Of a stretch of DNA of 64,000 nucleotides, positions 34,642-44,062 are shown piece after piece. The position numbers were made by a program, and so were the translations under genes. The notes under the pieces were generated by a model. The model saw nothing but the letters and a program-made list of their open reading frames with translations, ran no database searches and was not told the origin of the DNA. Origin of the DNA: Clostridium sp. BNL1100 (GTDB lineage Bacteria; Bacillota; Clostridia; Acetivibrionales; DSM-1351); assembly GCF_000244875.1 (NCBI RefSeq), contig NC_016791.1, forward strand, positions 725,501-789,500, in the 5' to 3' direction. Numbering within the stretch: position 1 is the stretch's first letter; every line of letters starts with the position of its first letter.

Positions 34642-35441
34642 ATGAGATTACAACCAGTAGAAGAAATACTAACGTCATGGAGAAGATGTATTAATTCTGG
34701 TTTGATTAATTCAGCTGCTGCTGCGAGTACGTATATTGGTGAAGATGCTTTACAAACTGCATTAAGCGAAGGCAAGCCGTTAATATCATTATTTGATGAA
34801 TTATGGAGGGAGTTGGAAAACCTTACGGTAAACAAGAATTTAGTTTTTTTATTAACCAGTCCTGAAGGAATCCTTTTAAAAAAAAGTGTTGCAGAGAATT
34901 GAACAAGAAAATTGAAAAAATCGGGATTAAAATTGGGATGTCTTTTGCCGAAAGGTCAATAGGAACCAACGCAATAGCCTTATCCATAAAAATGAAAAAA
35001 CCGGTTTATACCACACCGCTGCACCATTATTGTGACCTACTCAGAGAATTTTATTTTTATTCAGTACCGCTAGAAATCAAAAAAAGCGATATAGGCTATT
35101 TGGCTATATGCAGTCTAAATGAGCCTGTTAAGGTTGAACTTGGAGTTATCGCTGACCTTACAGCCTACAAAATTATCAATGAGCTGAAATCAAGTAAAAT
35201 AAGTTCAATTCTGCCTGACAAGAAGGATTGTTTGTTAAACAAGAAGCAGTTGGCGATTCTAAAGTTAATCGCCATGGGTGTACCCGACAAAACTATAGCA
35301 CTTGAAGAAGGGATAACCATAAATACTGTTAAGTACCACAAAAAAAGCATTTTTAAGAAGCTTGAAGTAGAATGTTCGGCACAAGCCGTAATTAAATGTT
35401 TAAAGCTTAATCTTATGTCTATAGACGAGATTGATTGTTGA
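34642..35441 (+). pseudogene. GAF/LuxR-type regulator split by a frameshift in an A8 run
   Basis: Two overlapping frames together encode one regulator. Frame one (34642-34902, 86 aa) has SWRRCINSGL and LLTSPEGILL. Frame two (ending at 35441) has IGIKIGMSFAERSIGTNAIAL and VYTTPLHHYCDLL, which continue the AcoR-type GAF sensor, and then a LuxR-family helix-turn-helix (KKQLAILKLIAMGVPDKTIALEEGITINTVKYHKKSIFKKL). A -1 shift at A8 (34878-34885) joins them through LLKKKCCRELNKKIEK. Without the shift, frame two could start at TTG 34899 and leave a HTH-bearing fragment. The site could be a sequencing error, a phase switch, slippage or a true pseudogene. It sits just upstream of the exporter and biosynthetic operon. 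Confidence 0.7.
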
Positions 35442-35450
35442 AAAAAAGCA

Positions 35451-35492
35451 AAAGGGATTGACTACCTTTTAAGGTAGTTTGTCCCTTTTTTT
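35451..35492 (+). terminator. Rho-independent terminator
   Basis: GGGATTGACTACC pairs with GGTAGTTTGTCCC, then T7. It separates the split regulator from the operon that follows. Confidence 0.85.
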
Positions 35493-35519
35493 ATATTTTA
35501 CTACACTAAGACACAATAG

Positions 35520-35591
35520 TAAAATCAGAAAATATTATATAAAATGACAATTAATACATCATATTGAATAATTTTCTGATTTTAGTTTAAT
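35520..35591 (+). promoter_or_regulatory. Candidate promoter with inverted repeat, upstream of the exporter/biosynthetic operon
   Basis: TAAAATCAGAAAAT (35520-35533) and ATTTTCTGATTTTA (35571-35584) are perfect 14-base inverted arms separated by 37 bases. A TTGAAT / TTTAAT pair spaced by 16 bases (35564-35591) overlaps the right arm. A regulator could block or bend DNA here; this is inference from sequence. Confidence 0.4.
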
Positions 35592-35658
35592 TGCTAGTAC
35601 GGTTCTAATTTGTTTCTTTTTGCATTTTATAGTAAAAAACGAGAGAAGGATGCCAAAA

Positions 35659-36669
35659 ATGCCATTTATTGAAGTAAACAATCTGGTAAAGGATTACAAG
35701 CTCAATGTAAGGAAAAAAGGGTTATTAGGTTCACTTCAAAGTCTGCTTGTTCCTGAGTACAAAATGAAGCGTGCTGTTGATGATATCAGTTTTTCCATTA
35801 ACAAAGGAGAAATGGTAGGTTTCATAGGCCCCAACGGTGCCGGTAAATCTACCACGGTAAAAATGTTAACGGGAATACTGGTACCTACTTCAGGCTCCAT
35901 AACAATTGACGGTCTATGCCCCTATAAGGAAAGAAAAAGAAATGCTATGCGCCTCGGGGTAGTTTTTGGCCAAAGGACCCAACTGTGGTGGGATTTGCCT
36001 GTAATTGATACCTTTGAACTACTGAAATACATTTACAAAATACCTGAACCCAGATATAAGAAAAATATGGAATTATTCAATGAATTATTAGACATCAATT
36101 CATTTATAAGTCAACCGGTAAGACAGCTCAGTCTTGGGCAAAGGATGAGGGCGGATATTGCAGCTGCTTTGCTGCATGACCCTGAAATCATATTTTTTGA
36201 TGAACCGACTATAGGACTTGATGTTATTGCCAAAGAAAAGGTACGAGAGTTTATCAGGTACATAAACAAAGAAAAAGGTACAACGATGCTCTTTACTACT
36301 CATGATATGCAAGATATCGAAAAGACCTGCCAGAGAATGATAATCATTGACCAGGGTGTAACAATATATGATGGCACGGTAGAAGAAATAAAAGAAAAGT
36401 ACGGCACCAACAGAACCCTACAGGTAGATTTTTCTGAGAATGTTGAAAAAATAGATATACCCGGAATACAGGTAATTGAAGAGAAGGGAAGCAAAAAGAG
36501 ATTTAAATTCCGTAAGGATGAAATCCAAATATCCAGTCTTATAAATGAATTAACTCAAAAATATTCTATTGTGGACCTGACAGTTCAAGAACCTGAAATT
36601 GAAGGGATAATCAGAGAAATCTATCAGGGGGGGATCAAGTTCGATGAGAGCCTATGTGGAGTTCGCTAA
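35659..36669 (+). CDS. ABC-2 exporter ATP-binding protein
   Basis: A 336-residue ATPase. Walker A is GPNGAGKST, signature LSLGQRMRADIAAALL, Walker B IIFFDEPTIGLD, and the switch His is in TTHD. The C-terminal extension resembles DUF4162-type tails. ATG 35659 has AGAAGG nine bases upstream; TTG 35620 and ATG 35650 do not. It overlaps the next permease gene by 26 bases, and begins the long co-directional operon that continues into the ACP cluster. It probably powers export of the product or a lipid-linked precursor; no substrate is proven. Confidence 0.88.
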   Translation: MPFIEVNNLVKDYKLNVRKKGLLGSLQSLLVPEYKMKRAVDDISFSINKGEMVGFIGPNGAGKSTTVKMLTGILVPTSGSITIDGLCPYKERKRNAMRLGVVFGQRTQLWWDLPVIDTFELLKYIYKIPEPRYKKNMELFNELLDINSFISQPVRQLSLGQRMRADIAAALLHDPEIIFFDEPTIGLDVIAKEKVREFIRYINKEKGTTMLFTTHDMQDIEKTCQRMIIIDQGVTIYDGTVEEIKEKYGTNRTLQVDFSENVEKIDIPGIQVIEEKGSKKRFKFRKDEIQISSLINELTQKYSIVDLTVQEPEIEGIIREIYQGGIKFDESLCGVR

Positions 36670-37432
36670 AAAAGCATTCCAGAATAATATTGCATACAGG
36701 GCAGATTGTGTAGCAGGCATAATTAATGCCATAATCATGATATTTGTCAATATATGTGTCTGGAAAGCAATCTATGAGGATGAACAGACTGTAGACGGTG
36801 TGCAGTTCAAAATGCTGATAACCTATGTTGTTCTTGCTTTCCTCATGCAGTGTATTTATGCCATGGATGAATACCGCATTGAAAACAAGGTACGATCGGG
36901 CTCTATTGGCTTGGATTTACTCAAGCCTATTAATTTCAGCGGTTATGTTTTTTCATATAATGTAGGTATCTTAATTTTCAGAGTTGTCATGCAGCTCACA
37001 CCCGCACTAATTATATCCATAATTCTTTTCAAAATGCTTCCGCCTTTTTCATTAACAATGTTTGCACTTTTTCTGGTTAGTATGATTTTGGGTTATCTTG
37101 TATTGTACTGCTTGAATTTCATAGTATGGATAAGCTCATTCTGGTTTTATTGGACATTCAGCCTTGTAACAATTAAGGACGCAGCTGTAATGATATTGTC
37201 AGGTGCGTTGCTTCCACTGTGGTTTATGCCTCAGGCAATGGTAAATTTTATAAATCTTACTCCCTTTGCTTCAATATATTATGTACCCATAACAATCTAT
37301 CTGGGGCAAATGCCAATGGAGGAAATTGCTTTTGCACTTTTAAAACAGCTCATATGGGTTCTTGGTCTGTTTATAGTTGGCAGACTCTTATGGAGATCAG
37401 CATTAAAAAAATTGGTTGTTCAGGGGGGATAG
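36644..37432 (+). CDS. ABC-2 type permease (first)
   Basis: A 262-residue membrane protein with six predicted segments, matching the ABC-2 / DUF990 permease type, partner of the preceding ATPase. The start is ATG 36644 after GGGGGG, inside the end of the ATPase gene, so translation is coupled. A second permease follows after three bases; both halves are expected to form a heterodimeric exporter channel. Confidence 0.85.
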   Translation: MRAYVEFAKKAFQNNIAYRADCVAGIINAIIMIFVNICVWKAIYEDEQTVDGVQFKMLITYVVLAFLMQCIYAMDEYRIENKVRSGSIGLDLLKPINFSGYVFSYNVGILIFRVVMQLTPALIISIILFKMLPPFSLTMFALFLVSMILGYLVLYCLNFIVWISSFWFYWTFSLVTIKDAAVMILSGALLPLWFMPQAMVNFINLTPFASIYYVPITIYLGQMPMEEIAFALLKQLIWVLGLFIVGRLLWRSALKKLVVQGG

Positions 37433-37435
37433 TCA

Positions 37436-38272
37436 GTGAAAAAGAAACCGTTATACAGTCCTATTGAAATGATTATTTTGCTAATAAAGTATGCAAAACT
37501 CAGTATAAAATCAATTCTGGAATATAAATTTGACAGGGTATTTATCACAATAGCAATTTTTTGCAGAGAAATGATATCCGTTGTAGTTATGTTTCTCATA
37601 CTTGCAAGATTTGTACGGATAAAGGGCTGGGAGTATAATCAGATGTTCTTCCTGTACAGCTTTTTGTTTTTATCCTACAGCATATTTGTGTTATTTTTCG
37701 CTGGTATGAGAGATTTTGACAATATGATTTATTCAGGGGAATTTGACAGGTTCCTGACTAGGCCTCTTGGGCTTATGTATCAGATAGTTGCGTCAAGGAT
37801 AGATTTGAGCGCAGCTCTCGGTCACGGAATAGTGGGTATAATCTTATTTGTGAACACTGCATTTTCAGTAGGAATAGACTGGAATGCAAAAAATATTATT
37901 TATTACATAGTGGTTCTATTGACAGGGGCAGTTATACAGGCCTCAATATTCTTGTTTTCTGCCTGCTTCAGCTTCTGGACATACAAGGTTGACAATCTGA
38001 GGAATATGATATTCTTTAATGCCAGAAGAATTTCCGGCTATCCGTTGAGCTTTTATCCGGGTATCATACAAAAACTGCTCATGTTTGTAGTTCCTTTCGC
38101 TTTCGTAAACTTTTTTCCTGCACAATATTTCTTAAAAAAAAGTGAAATGTCTTCATATTGGAACGGTTTTCTCTATATGACACCGGTGGTTGCCGTAATA
38201 ATGTTTTTACTTGTATATGCATTTTGGAAAAAAGGTGTAAGCCGGTATTCCAGTACAGGTACAGCGATGTGA
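37436..38272 (+). CDS. ABC-2 type permease (second)
   Basis: A 278-residue membrane protein with six predicted segments, the second ABC-2 / DUF990-like permease of the exporter. GTG 37436 follows GGGGGGA. The AMRDFDNMIYSGEFDRFLTRPLG-type loop is typical of these families, which often export lantibiotics, lipids or glycans. It lies 28 bases before the 5'-nucleotidase-like gene. Confidence 0.85.
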   Translation: MKKKPLYSPIEMIILLIKYAKLSIKSILEYKFDRVFITIAIFCREMISVVVMFLILARFVRIKGWEYNQMFFLYSFLFLSYSIFVLFFAGMRDFDNMIYSGEFDRFLTRPLGLMYQIVASRIDLSAALGHGIVGIILFVNTAFSVGIDWNAKNIIYYIVVLLTGAVIQASIFLFSACFSFWTYKVDNLRNMIFFNARRISGYPLSFYPGIIQKLLMFVVPFAFVNFFPAQYFLKKSEMSSYWNGFLYMTPVVAVIMFLLVYAFWKKGVSRYSSTGTAM

Positions 38273-38300
38273 TGAGATAGACTAAAGGGGGATTATTGTT

Positions 38301-39872
38301 TTGAAAAGCTATAAAAATCTGATTGTTATAGGAGTACTTGTATTCGGGATAGCAGCATTTCTTACGGTAAAATATGTTAACTTTAATGATTTGCTTAAAA
38401 GCGTAGGCTATTACGATGAAAAAGTAAGCGTCGTCAGTACCGCAGATATACACGGGCATATTATCTTCGATGAGGAAGCAGGGGGATATTACTCTCTGGA
38501 TGACGTAAGCGTAATGATGGGTATGCCGTTAATGAAACATTTGATAGACGGTATAAAGGAGAAAAATAAGAATACATTGGTTCTGGATTCCGGAGATATG
38601 TTTCACGGAACCAACGAAGCCAATATAAATAAGGGTGAAGGAGTTGTACAAGTAGCCAATTTAATGGGCTTCGATGCAATGACACCGGGTAATCATGATT
38701 TTAACTTTGGTTATGACAGGCTGGTTCAAATCAAAGACGAACTCAAATTTCCAATTCTTTCAGCAAATATTTACAAAGATGGAAAACCTGCATTTCAAGA
38801 GTACAAAATTGTAGAAGTTGGGGGCAAAAAAATAGGCTTATTCGGAATGACGGAACAAAATGCCCTTATAAATACAAATTCACGGGATACTGAAGGTGTA
38901 ACCCTTGAAGACCCTGTAAGAATTGCAAAGAATATGGTAACAACACTCAAGGATAAGGTGGATGCAATAGTACTTATATCACATCTTGGGGATGACATAG
39001 ACAGAGAAGTAGTAAAGCAAGTTGACGGCATAGACTTAGTTCTGTGCGGACACCACCACTTTTTATATGAAAAGGCTGAAAAGGTCAACAATACATATCT
39101 GGTTGAGGCCGGAGGATACAGTACCCACGTAGGGTTGGCAGATATGTACTTTAAAGATGGAAAGCTGGCAAAGGTAGTATGGAGCGTTAAAAGAACCAAA
39201 GAAAAGGAAAAAGTTGATCCGGTTGTAAATAAGGTGGCAGAGAAATATCATGCAATAGCCCTTGAAGCCTCCAAAGAAGTTGTAGGAAAGACCAAGGAAA
39301 AGCTTGACGGTTTCAGAAATAACGTGAGGAGCAAAGAAACAACTTTAGCTAATTTGCTTTGCGATGCAATGCGTGAAACCGCCGGTGCGGAATTAACCCT
39401 TATGAATGGGGGAGGAATACGAGAAAGTATTCCAGCTGGAAACATAAATCTGTACACGATTGGAAAATCCCTACCATTTGTCAATTCACTTGTCACAATA
39501 GAGGTAAAGGGAGAAAACATATACACCGCAGTTGAAAGAGGTATAAGGCTGTACCCTGACGGAGGTTCCAATGGAGGCTTCCTGCAGGTTTCAGGTATAA
39601 AGTATACGTTTGACGCATCAAAACCTGCCGGTAAAAGGCTTGTAAGTATTACACTGAACGGTAAACCGCTGGACAGAGAAAAGTATTACAAAGTTGCAAC
39701 AAATGACTATCTGTATAACGGCGGAGACGGATACGATGAATTGAAGGAAGGAAAGCTGCTAAGCAAGGGCGAGCTTCTGAAAGATGTTCTTGCTAAATAC
39801 ATAAAAGAAAAGGGTGATGTTTCAGCGAAGGTTGAAGGCAGAATAAAGGTAGTAAATGAGAGGTACAAGTAA
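38301..39872 (+). CDS. Membrane-anchored bifunctional 5'-nucleotidase/UshA-type phosphatase
   Basis: A 523-residue protein with an N-terminal signal anchor (LIVIGVLVFGIAAFLTVKYV), then a metallophosphatase domain with DIHGH, DSGDMFHGT, GNHDFNFG and HHHF-type metal sites, and a C-terminal 5'-nucleotidase domain (NGGGIRESIPAG, YNGGDGYDEL). It probably works outside the cell, removing phosphate from nucleotides or nucleotide-like products. Its place between the exporter and the ACP genes (28 and 25 bases) suggests it may process the exported product, but it could also be a housekeeping gene. TTG start follows AAAGGGG. Confidence 0.85.
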   Translation: MKSYKNLIVIGVLVFGIAAFLTVKYVNFNDLLKSVGYYDEKVSVVSTADIHGHIIFDEEAGGYYSLDDVSVMMGMPLMKHLIDGIKEKNKNTLVLDSGDMFHGTNEANINKGEGVVQVANLMGFDAMTPGNHDFNFGYDRLVQIKDELKFPILSANIYKDGKPAFQEYKIVEVGGKKIGLFGMTEQNALINTNSRDTEGVTLEDPVRIAKNMVTTLKDKVDAIVLISHLGDDIDREVVKQVDGIDLVLCGHHHFLYEKAEKVNNTYLVEAGGYSTHVGLADMYFKDGKLAKVVWSVKRTKEKEKVDPVVNKVAEKYHAIALEASKEVVGKTKEKLDGFRNNVRSKETTLANLLCDAMRETAGAELTLMNGGGIRESIPAGNINLYTIGKSLPFVNSLVTIEVKGENIYTAVERGIRLYPDGGSNGGFLQVSGIKYTFDASKPAGKRLVSITLNGKPLDREKYYKVATNDYLYNGGDGYDELKEGKLLSKGELLKDVLAKYIKEKGDVSAKVEGRIKVVNERYK

Positions 39873-39897
39873 AATATTTTAAAGGAGTATAAAACTT

Positions 39898-40149
39898 ATG
39901 CAGAGACAGGAAATAGAAAGCAAGGTTTGTGAGGTTGTAAGCAGAGTTGCACAATTTAATAACGAAAATGTGGTGGCAGACAGTGATTTAAGAGACAACT
40001 ATGGAGTTGACTCAATAGTTCTTGTAGAGCTGCTGGTTGAAATCGAGGATATTTTTGGAATAACCTTTGATAGCAGCTCTCTAACCTATGAAACCTTTTC
40101 AACAGTGAATTCTATAACTGATTATGTTGATAATATATTGAATTCCTGA
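39898..40149 (+). CDS. Acyl carrier protein 1
   Basis: An 83-residue phosphopantetheine-binding acyl carrier protein. The attachment serine is Ser39 in GVDSIV; the helix around it (LVELLVEIEDIFGITF) is typical. It begins the ACP cluster and is close to the AMP-forming ligase two genes downstream, which probably loads an acyl group on it. No phosphopantetheinyl transferase is in the window. Confidence 0.9.
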   Translation: MQRQEIESKVCEVVSRVAQFNNENVVADSDLRDNYGVDSIVLVELLVEIEDIFGITFDSSSLTYETFSTVNSITDYVDNILNS

Positions 40150-40174
40150 ATACACAGTGATAGGACAGGTGACT

Positions 40175-41314
40175 ATGATAAAACAAATGGGCAATGTACC
40201 CAGATACTTTGAGCCGTATGTAAATGATTGTTTCCATAATGCTTATTCTGCCGTGCTTTTACATATGGGAATGAATCCCAACATTATTCTTGCTGATTAT
40301 CTATCGTTCATGTATGACTGTAAAAACGGATATGTTGGAGTGAACTATTTTTACAGGCCCAATACAACGGTTGAGTTTACAGAAGATGAACTGAATACAT
40401 CCCTTGAATTTGTATACCTGCCACCAACAACCTTATACAGCCAGGCAGCAGTAAAAAATGTTGATATAAGGTACAAAGACAGGGTTCACATCAACATGTA
40501 CATAGAGGACAAGTCTGATGTGGCATATCAAAGATTGAAGGAACTCCTGTATAACGGAATACCCGTAGTTGCGGCTGTTGATTTGTACTATATGAATTAT
40601 CACAGGGCATACGGAAAGGAACATGGTTTGCACTGTGTGGTATTTACCGGATATAACGAAGAAGAAGGTTATTTTCACCTGTTTGATAAGTATAAGCTGT
40701 CAAGCAGTGAATTTGACGGGATACTGCCTATAGATGAGGTCAACTTGGGGAGAATGTCGGATAATCCCTTGCCGGGAGTAAATGCGACACAAAAAAGACC
40801 GGTTCGTAATCTATGGATGGAAATAAGCTCAGATCAGGAATTCAAAGTTACAGAAGAAAAATTACTGAATGTTATAAGTGAAAGCTGCCAGAGAATGAAA
40901 GGCCAAAAAGAAGTTCTCGGACATAAATGCGGCTTGGATGCAATTAAGCTATTTTCAAATAGTTTATTGGAAAAGAAAAATGAAAAGCTTGATGATGAAA
41001 AAGTGTACTGGTACAGGGTGTATCTGAATGGCAGCCTGAAAAATATTTCAAGAAGCAGGAAACGCTTTAGTGTATTTATTAAAGAAATCAGTTCTCTGTT
41101 ACCGCAACAAACTGTACCGGGCTTGCATGTTTCATTGGAGGAATCTTCAAAACACTGGGATATCTGTTCCAGTATTGCTTTAAAGCTTGGCATAAGGAAG
41201 TCGCTGGATATGATTGATGATTTGGTAAATCAACTTGATATTATCCGTGAATTGGAGAGCAGTATTGTGGAAAGGCTGGAAGGCTATCTGCAAGGCAGAA
41301 GCCTAAATAAATAG
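40175..41314 (+). CDS. BtrH-like cysteine acyltransferase 1
   Basis: A 379-residue protein with a BtrH_N-like catalytic domain. A probable Cys nucleophile is in VNDCFHNAYSAVL (about residue 19), a His in GLHCVVFTGYN (about 156), and an Asp in FDKY. In butirosin synthesis BtrH transfers an acyl group from an ACP to an amino sugar. The C-terminal half is helical and may bind the carrier protein. It is about 36% like the 45926 protein by eye, and shares the N-terminal PRYFEPYVNDC and DYLSFMYD blocks. ATG 40175 is preferred over GTG 40157. Confidence 0.75.
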   Translation: MIKQMGNVPRYFEPYVNDCFHNAYSAVLLHMGMNPNIILADYLSFMYDCKNGYVGVNYFYRPNTTVEFTEDELNTSLEFVYLPPTTLYSQAAVKNVDIRYKDRVHINMYIEDKSDVAYQRLKELLYNGIPVVAAVDLYYMNYHRAYGKEHGLHCVVFTGYNEEEGYFHLFDKYKLSSSEFDGILPIDEVNLGRMSDNPLPGVNATQKRPVRNLWMEISSDQEFKVTEEKLLNVISESCQRMKGQKEVLGHKCGLDAIKLFSNSLLEKKNEKLDDEKVYWYRVYLNGSLKNISRSRKRFSVFIKEISSLLPQQTVPGLHVSLEESSKHWDICSSIALKLGIRKSLDMIDDLVNQLDIIRELESSIVERLEGYLQGRSLNK

Positions 41315-41330
41315 AAGGGAAGCGACTTAA

Positions 41331-42845
41331 GTGAAAGAAATTGAATACTCACCATGGAATCTGTTTAACGAGAGCTGTGAGAAGTATAGAGATAATATAT
41401 TACTTATATATAATGACAATAAATTTACTTATGGCCAGATATACCAAAAGGTTTTGGACTTTTGCACAATTATTGAAGGTTGGGATTTCAAGATCGGCGG
41501 AATCTACTTACCGAATTGTACCGAATTCATTACAAGCATGTTGGGTTTAAACCGGCAGAAAAAGGTTTTTGTATCACTTTCGTATCAATTCAAGGGAGAT
41601 ACCCTTACAGATCTTATAAACTACACAGATGTTGAACTTCTGATAACAGATCCCAAAGGGTATAACTCTATTCAAGATGGCATTGAAAAGATGAACATAA
41701 GGATAGTACTTGTTTTACAGGAAAACGGTACATTTGAAAAACATGAGTTCAAAAAGGATAAACGTGAGCTTACTGATGTAAAAGAAGATACTTTCGGTAT
41801 ATGCTTTACGTCAGGCTCTACTTCAAGACCAAAGGGAATAGTACTTTCAAATCATGCAATTGTAGGAAATGCACTTGCGGTTGCAGAGCATCTGGGTTTC
41901 ACCAGTGATGAACGGACTATCCTGCCAAGGTCCCTTGCACAGGCAAGCCCAATATCAGGCGACGTGCTCATGGCAATAAGCCGAGGAGGAGGAATTATCC
42001 TTCTGAACAATGTGTTCCATCCGGCAATATTTTTGAAGGCAGTTCAGGAGTATAAGGCAACTAATTTTTACATAGTGAGAACAATGCTTTTACAAATTCT
42101 CGAGTATTCTCAGTTAAAAAATTATGATATCAGCTCAGTTAAAAGAGTTCTCATCGGTGGAATGGTAAATCCAATGACAATTTACCGCCGTGCAGCTGAA
42201 GCATTCCCGGGAGCAAGAGTTTTCAATGCCTATGGCACATCTGAGGCATCAGCCAGAGTAACCTTCGGTGAACACGAAGATGTAACAACTCTGCCTTGTG
42301 TAATCGGAAAGCCTATGAGAGGCTGTGGGGTAAAAATCTACAGGGAAGACGGAAGTGAAGCCCAAGTAGGCGAAATCGGGGAACTATACATAACCAGCGA
42401 TTACATGATGGATGGCTACTATAATTCACCTGAGCTAACAACAGAAGTTCTTGGGGAAAAGGGCTTCCGTGTAAGAGATCTGGGCTATAAGGACGAAGAA
42501 GGACGTTTCTTCGTACTCAGCAGGAATGATGATATGATTATGCAGGGCGGAAGCAGAGCATATCCAATAGATATAGAAGAAGTTATGCTTAAAAATCCGG
42601 TAATCAAGGAAAGCGCCGTAATAGGTGTTGATGACGAGAAACTGGGACAGAAAATTGTTGCCATGGTTGTCTTAAAAGAGGGCTGTCATGCAGAAGTAAA
42701 GGATATATACAAATGGTGCAACATACAGCTTGAAGACAGGAAAGTACCAAAGGAAATATACATAATATCGGAAATACCGAGAAATGCAATAGGGAAAATA
42801 AGTAAAAAGGATGTAAAAGAATTATACCAAAGCTTAAAAAAATGA
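41331..42845 (+). CDS. AMP-forming acyl/aminoacyl ligase (adenylation enzyme)
   Basis: A 504-residue stand-alone ANL enzyme. Core motifs are FTSGSTSRPKGI (A3), YGTSEASA (A5), the GEIGELYITSDYMMDGYY region, and the hinge-like RVRDLGYKDEEGRF; the C-terminal catalytic lysine lies in NAIGKISK. It activates a carboxylic acid as an adenylate and probably transfers it to ACP 1. The substrate pocket cannot be read by eye. GTG start after GAAGGGAAG; 16 bases from the BtrH-like gene. Confidence 0.88.
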   Translation: MKEIEYSPWNLFNESCEKYRDNILLIYNDNKFTYGQIYQKVLDFCTIIEGWDFKIGGIYLPNCTEFITSMLGLNRQKKVFVSLSYQFKGDTLTDLINYTDVELLITDPKGYNSIQDGIEKMNIRIVLVLQENGTFEKHEFKKDKRELTDVKEDTFGICFTSGSTSRPKGIVLSNHAIVGNALAVAEHLGFTSDERTILPRSLAQASPISGDVLMAISRGGGIILLNNVFHPAIFLKAVQEYKATNFYIVRTMLLQILEYSQLKNYDISSVKRVLIGGMVNPMTIYRRAAEAFPGARVFNAYGTSEASARVTFGEHEDVTTLPCVIGKPMRGCGVKIYREDGSEAQVGEIGELYITSDYMMDGYYNSPELTTEVLGEKGFRVRDLGYKDEEGRFFVLSRNDDMIMQGGSRAYPIDIEEVMLKNPVIKESAVIGVDDEKLGQKIVAMVVLKEGCHAEVKDIYKWCNIQLEDRKVPKEIYIISEIPRNAIGKISKKDVKELYQSLKK

Positions 42846-42860
42846 CAGGGGGAAATGTCA

Positions 42861-44018
42861 ATGAAAAGAGAAGAAATATCAAAGGAAAGACAGCTTGTAT
42901 TACTTACTGCGGTTGAAATGAATGATTCACAGGGCGATGAGCTAAAAAAAATGCTGGATGGCGGTGTTGACTGGTCTGAAGCAATATACCAGATGATTAC
43001 ACATAGAACCTTGCCTATGTTCCGGTACAACCTCAAGAAATTTAATCTTTACGATTCAATGGAAAAAGAACTTCAAAGACTTATGGATACTCAGTGGGCA
43101 GTGTTTGGTGAAAGAAACAACTGCTATCTGGAGAAGCTATCAGAAATACTCAAGGAGTTTGAAAAGTATAATCTTGTAGTTCCTGTTCTAAAAGGAAACC
43201 TCCTTGCAAGTATAGTATATCCTTCAATCGAATCAAGAATATTCAATGACTTGGATATGCTTATGAATCTGGATGACGTAGGCACTGTAGTAAAGGCTCT
43301 TGAAGATCTTGGCTATATACAGGGCAATTACGACGAGGAGAAGGATGAAATAGTAGAAGTACCAAGAAAACAAAAAGTTCTGCACCAGATGGCAACACAT
43401 GAAATACACCAGTTCCTTAAACTCAGCGATAACAAGTTCGCAAAGCTTGTTGAAGTTGACGTAAACCATGACATTCTATGGAAAGGCAACTGCCCTTACA
43501 AGGTAATGACAAAAGACCTTATACAGAGAGCAGTACCTGTTGAAATAAATAATACAAAGGGTTACATGTTGGACTACATAGATAATATTATTCAACTTAG
43601 CTGCCATTTGTACAAAGAAGCATGCCTTATGATATGGATAGCCAGCCTCAAAGACCTTAAGATTTACAAGTTTGCAGATTTATTTATGTACATACGCAAA
43701 TTCTATGACCAGATTGACTGGAACCTGCTTGTAGAGAGAGTTAAAGAATACAAATTAGAAAAAATTGTTTACTATAACTTCTATTATATAGAGCTTATGT
43801 TTGGAGAGATAGTACCACAGTTTGTAAAGGACAGCTTCATGCCTGAGGACCTTTCTTATCTTGATGAGTACGCAATTGAAAATAAAGAACCGTCAAAGTG
43901 GCCATATGATTTCTTTACAAGGCTTTTTGATGTTAACAGAATTCTGAATATAGATCAGAGCAAAGCTACGGGTATGAATAGGTTCCTTGATGCAAAATTC
44001 GGCGAAGGCCAGTCTTGA
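42861..44018 (+). CDS. NTP_transf_5-type nucleotidyltransferase-like protein
   Basis: A 385-residue protein with the PF14907-like motif KGNLLASIVYP...RIFNDLDMLM (about 112-136), where the DxD pair (DLDML) is the metal site of the Pol-beta-like fold. These proteins may transfer a nucleotide or phosphoribosyl to a substrate, but activity is unproven for most. The C-terminal region is helical. It falls inside the acyl cluster after the AMP ligase, so it may activate or cap a cluster intermediate. The ATG at 42861 follows AGGGGG; ATG 42855 is too close. Confidence 0.75.
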   Translation: MKREEISKERQLVLLTAVEMNDSQGDELKKMLDGGVDWSEAIYQMITHRTLPMFRYNLKKFNLYDSMEKELQRLMDTQWAVFGERNNCYLEKLSEILKEFEKYNLVVPVLKGNLLASIVYPSIESRIFNDLDMLMNLDDVGTVVKALEDLGYIQGNYDEEKDEIVEVPRKQKVLHQMATHEIHQFLKLSDNKFAKLVEVDVNHDILWKGNCPYKVMTKDLIQRAVPVEINNTKGYMLDYIDNIIQLSCHLYKEACLMIWIASLKDLKIYKFADLFMYIRKFYDQIDWNLLVERVKEYKLEKIVYYNFYYIELMFGEIVPQFVKDSFMPEDLSYLDEYAIENKEPSKWPYDFFTRLFDVNRILNIDQSKATGMNRFLDAKFGEGQS

Positions 44019-44062
44019 AATAATTAAAGGCACTACAACTATATGCCAAGGAGTTGAATCCT

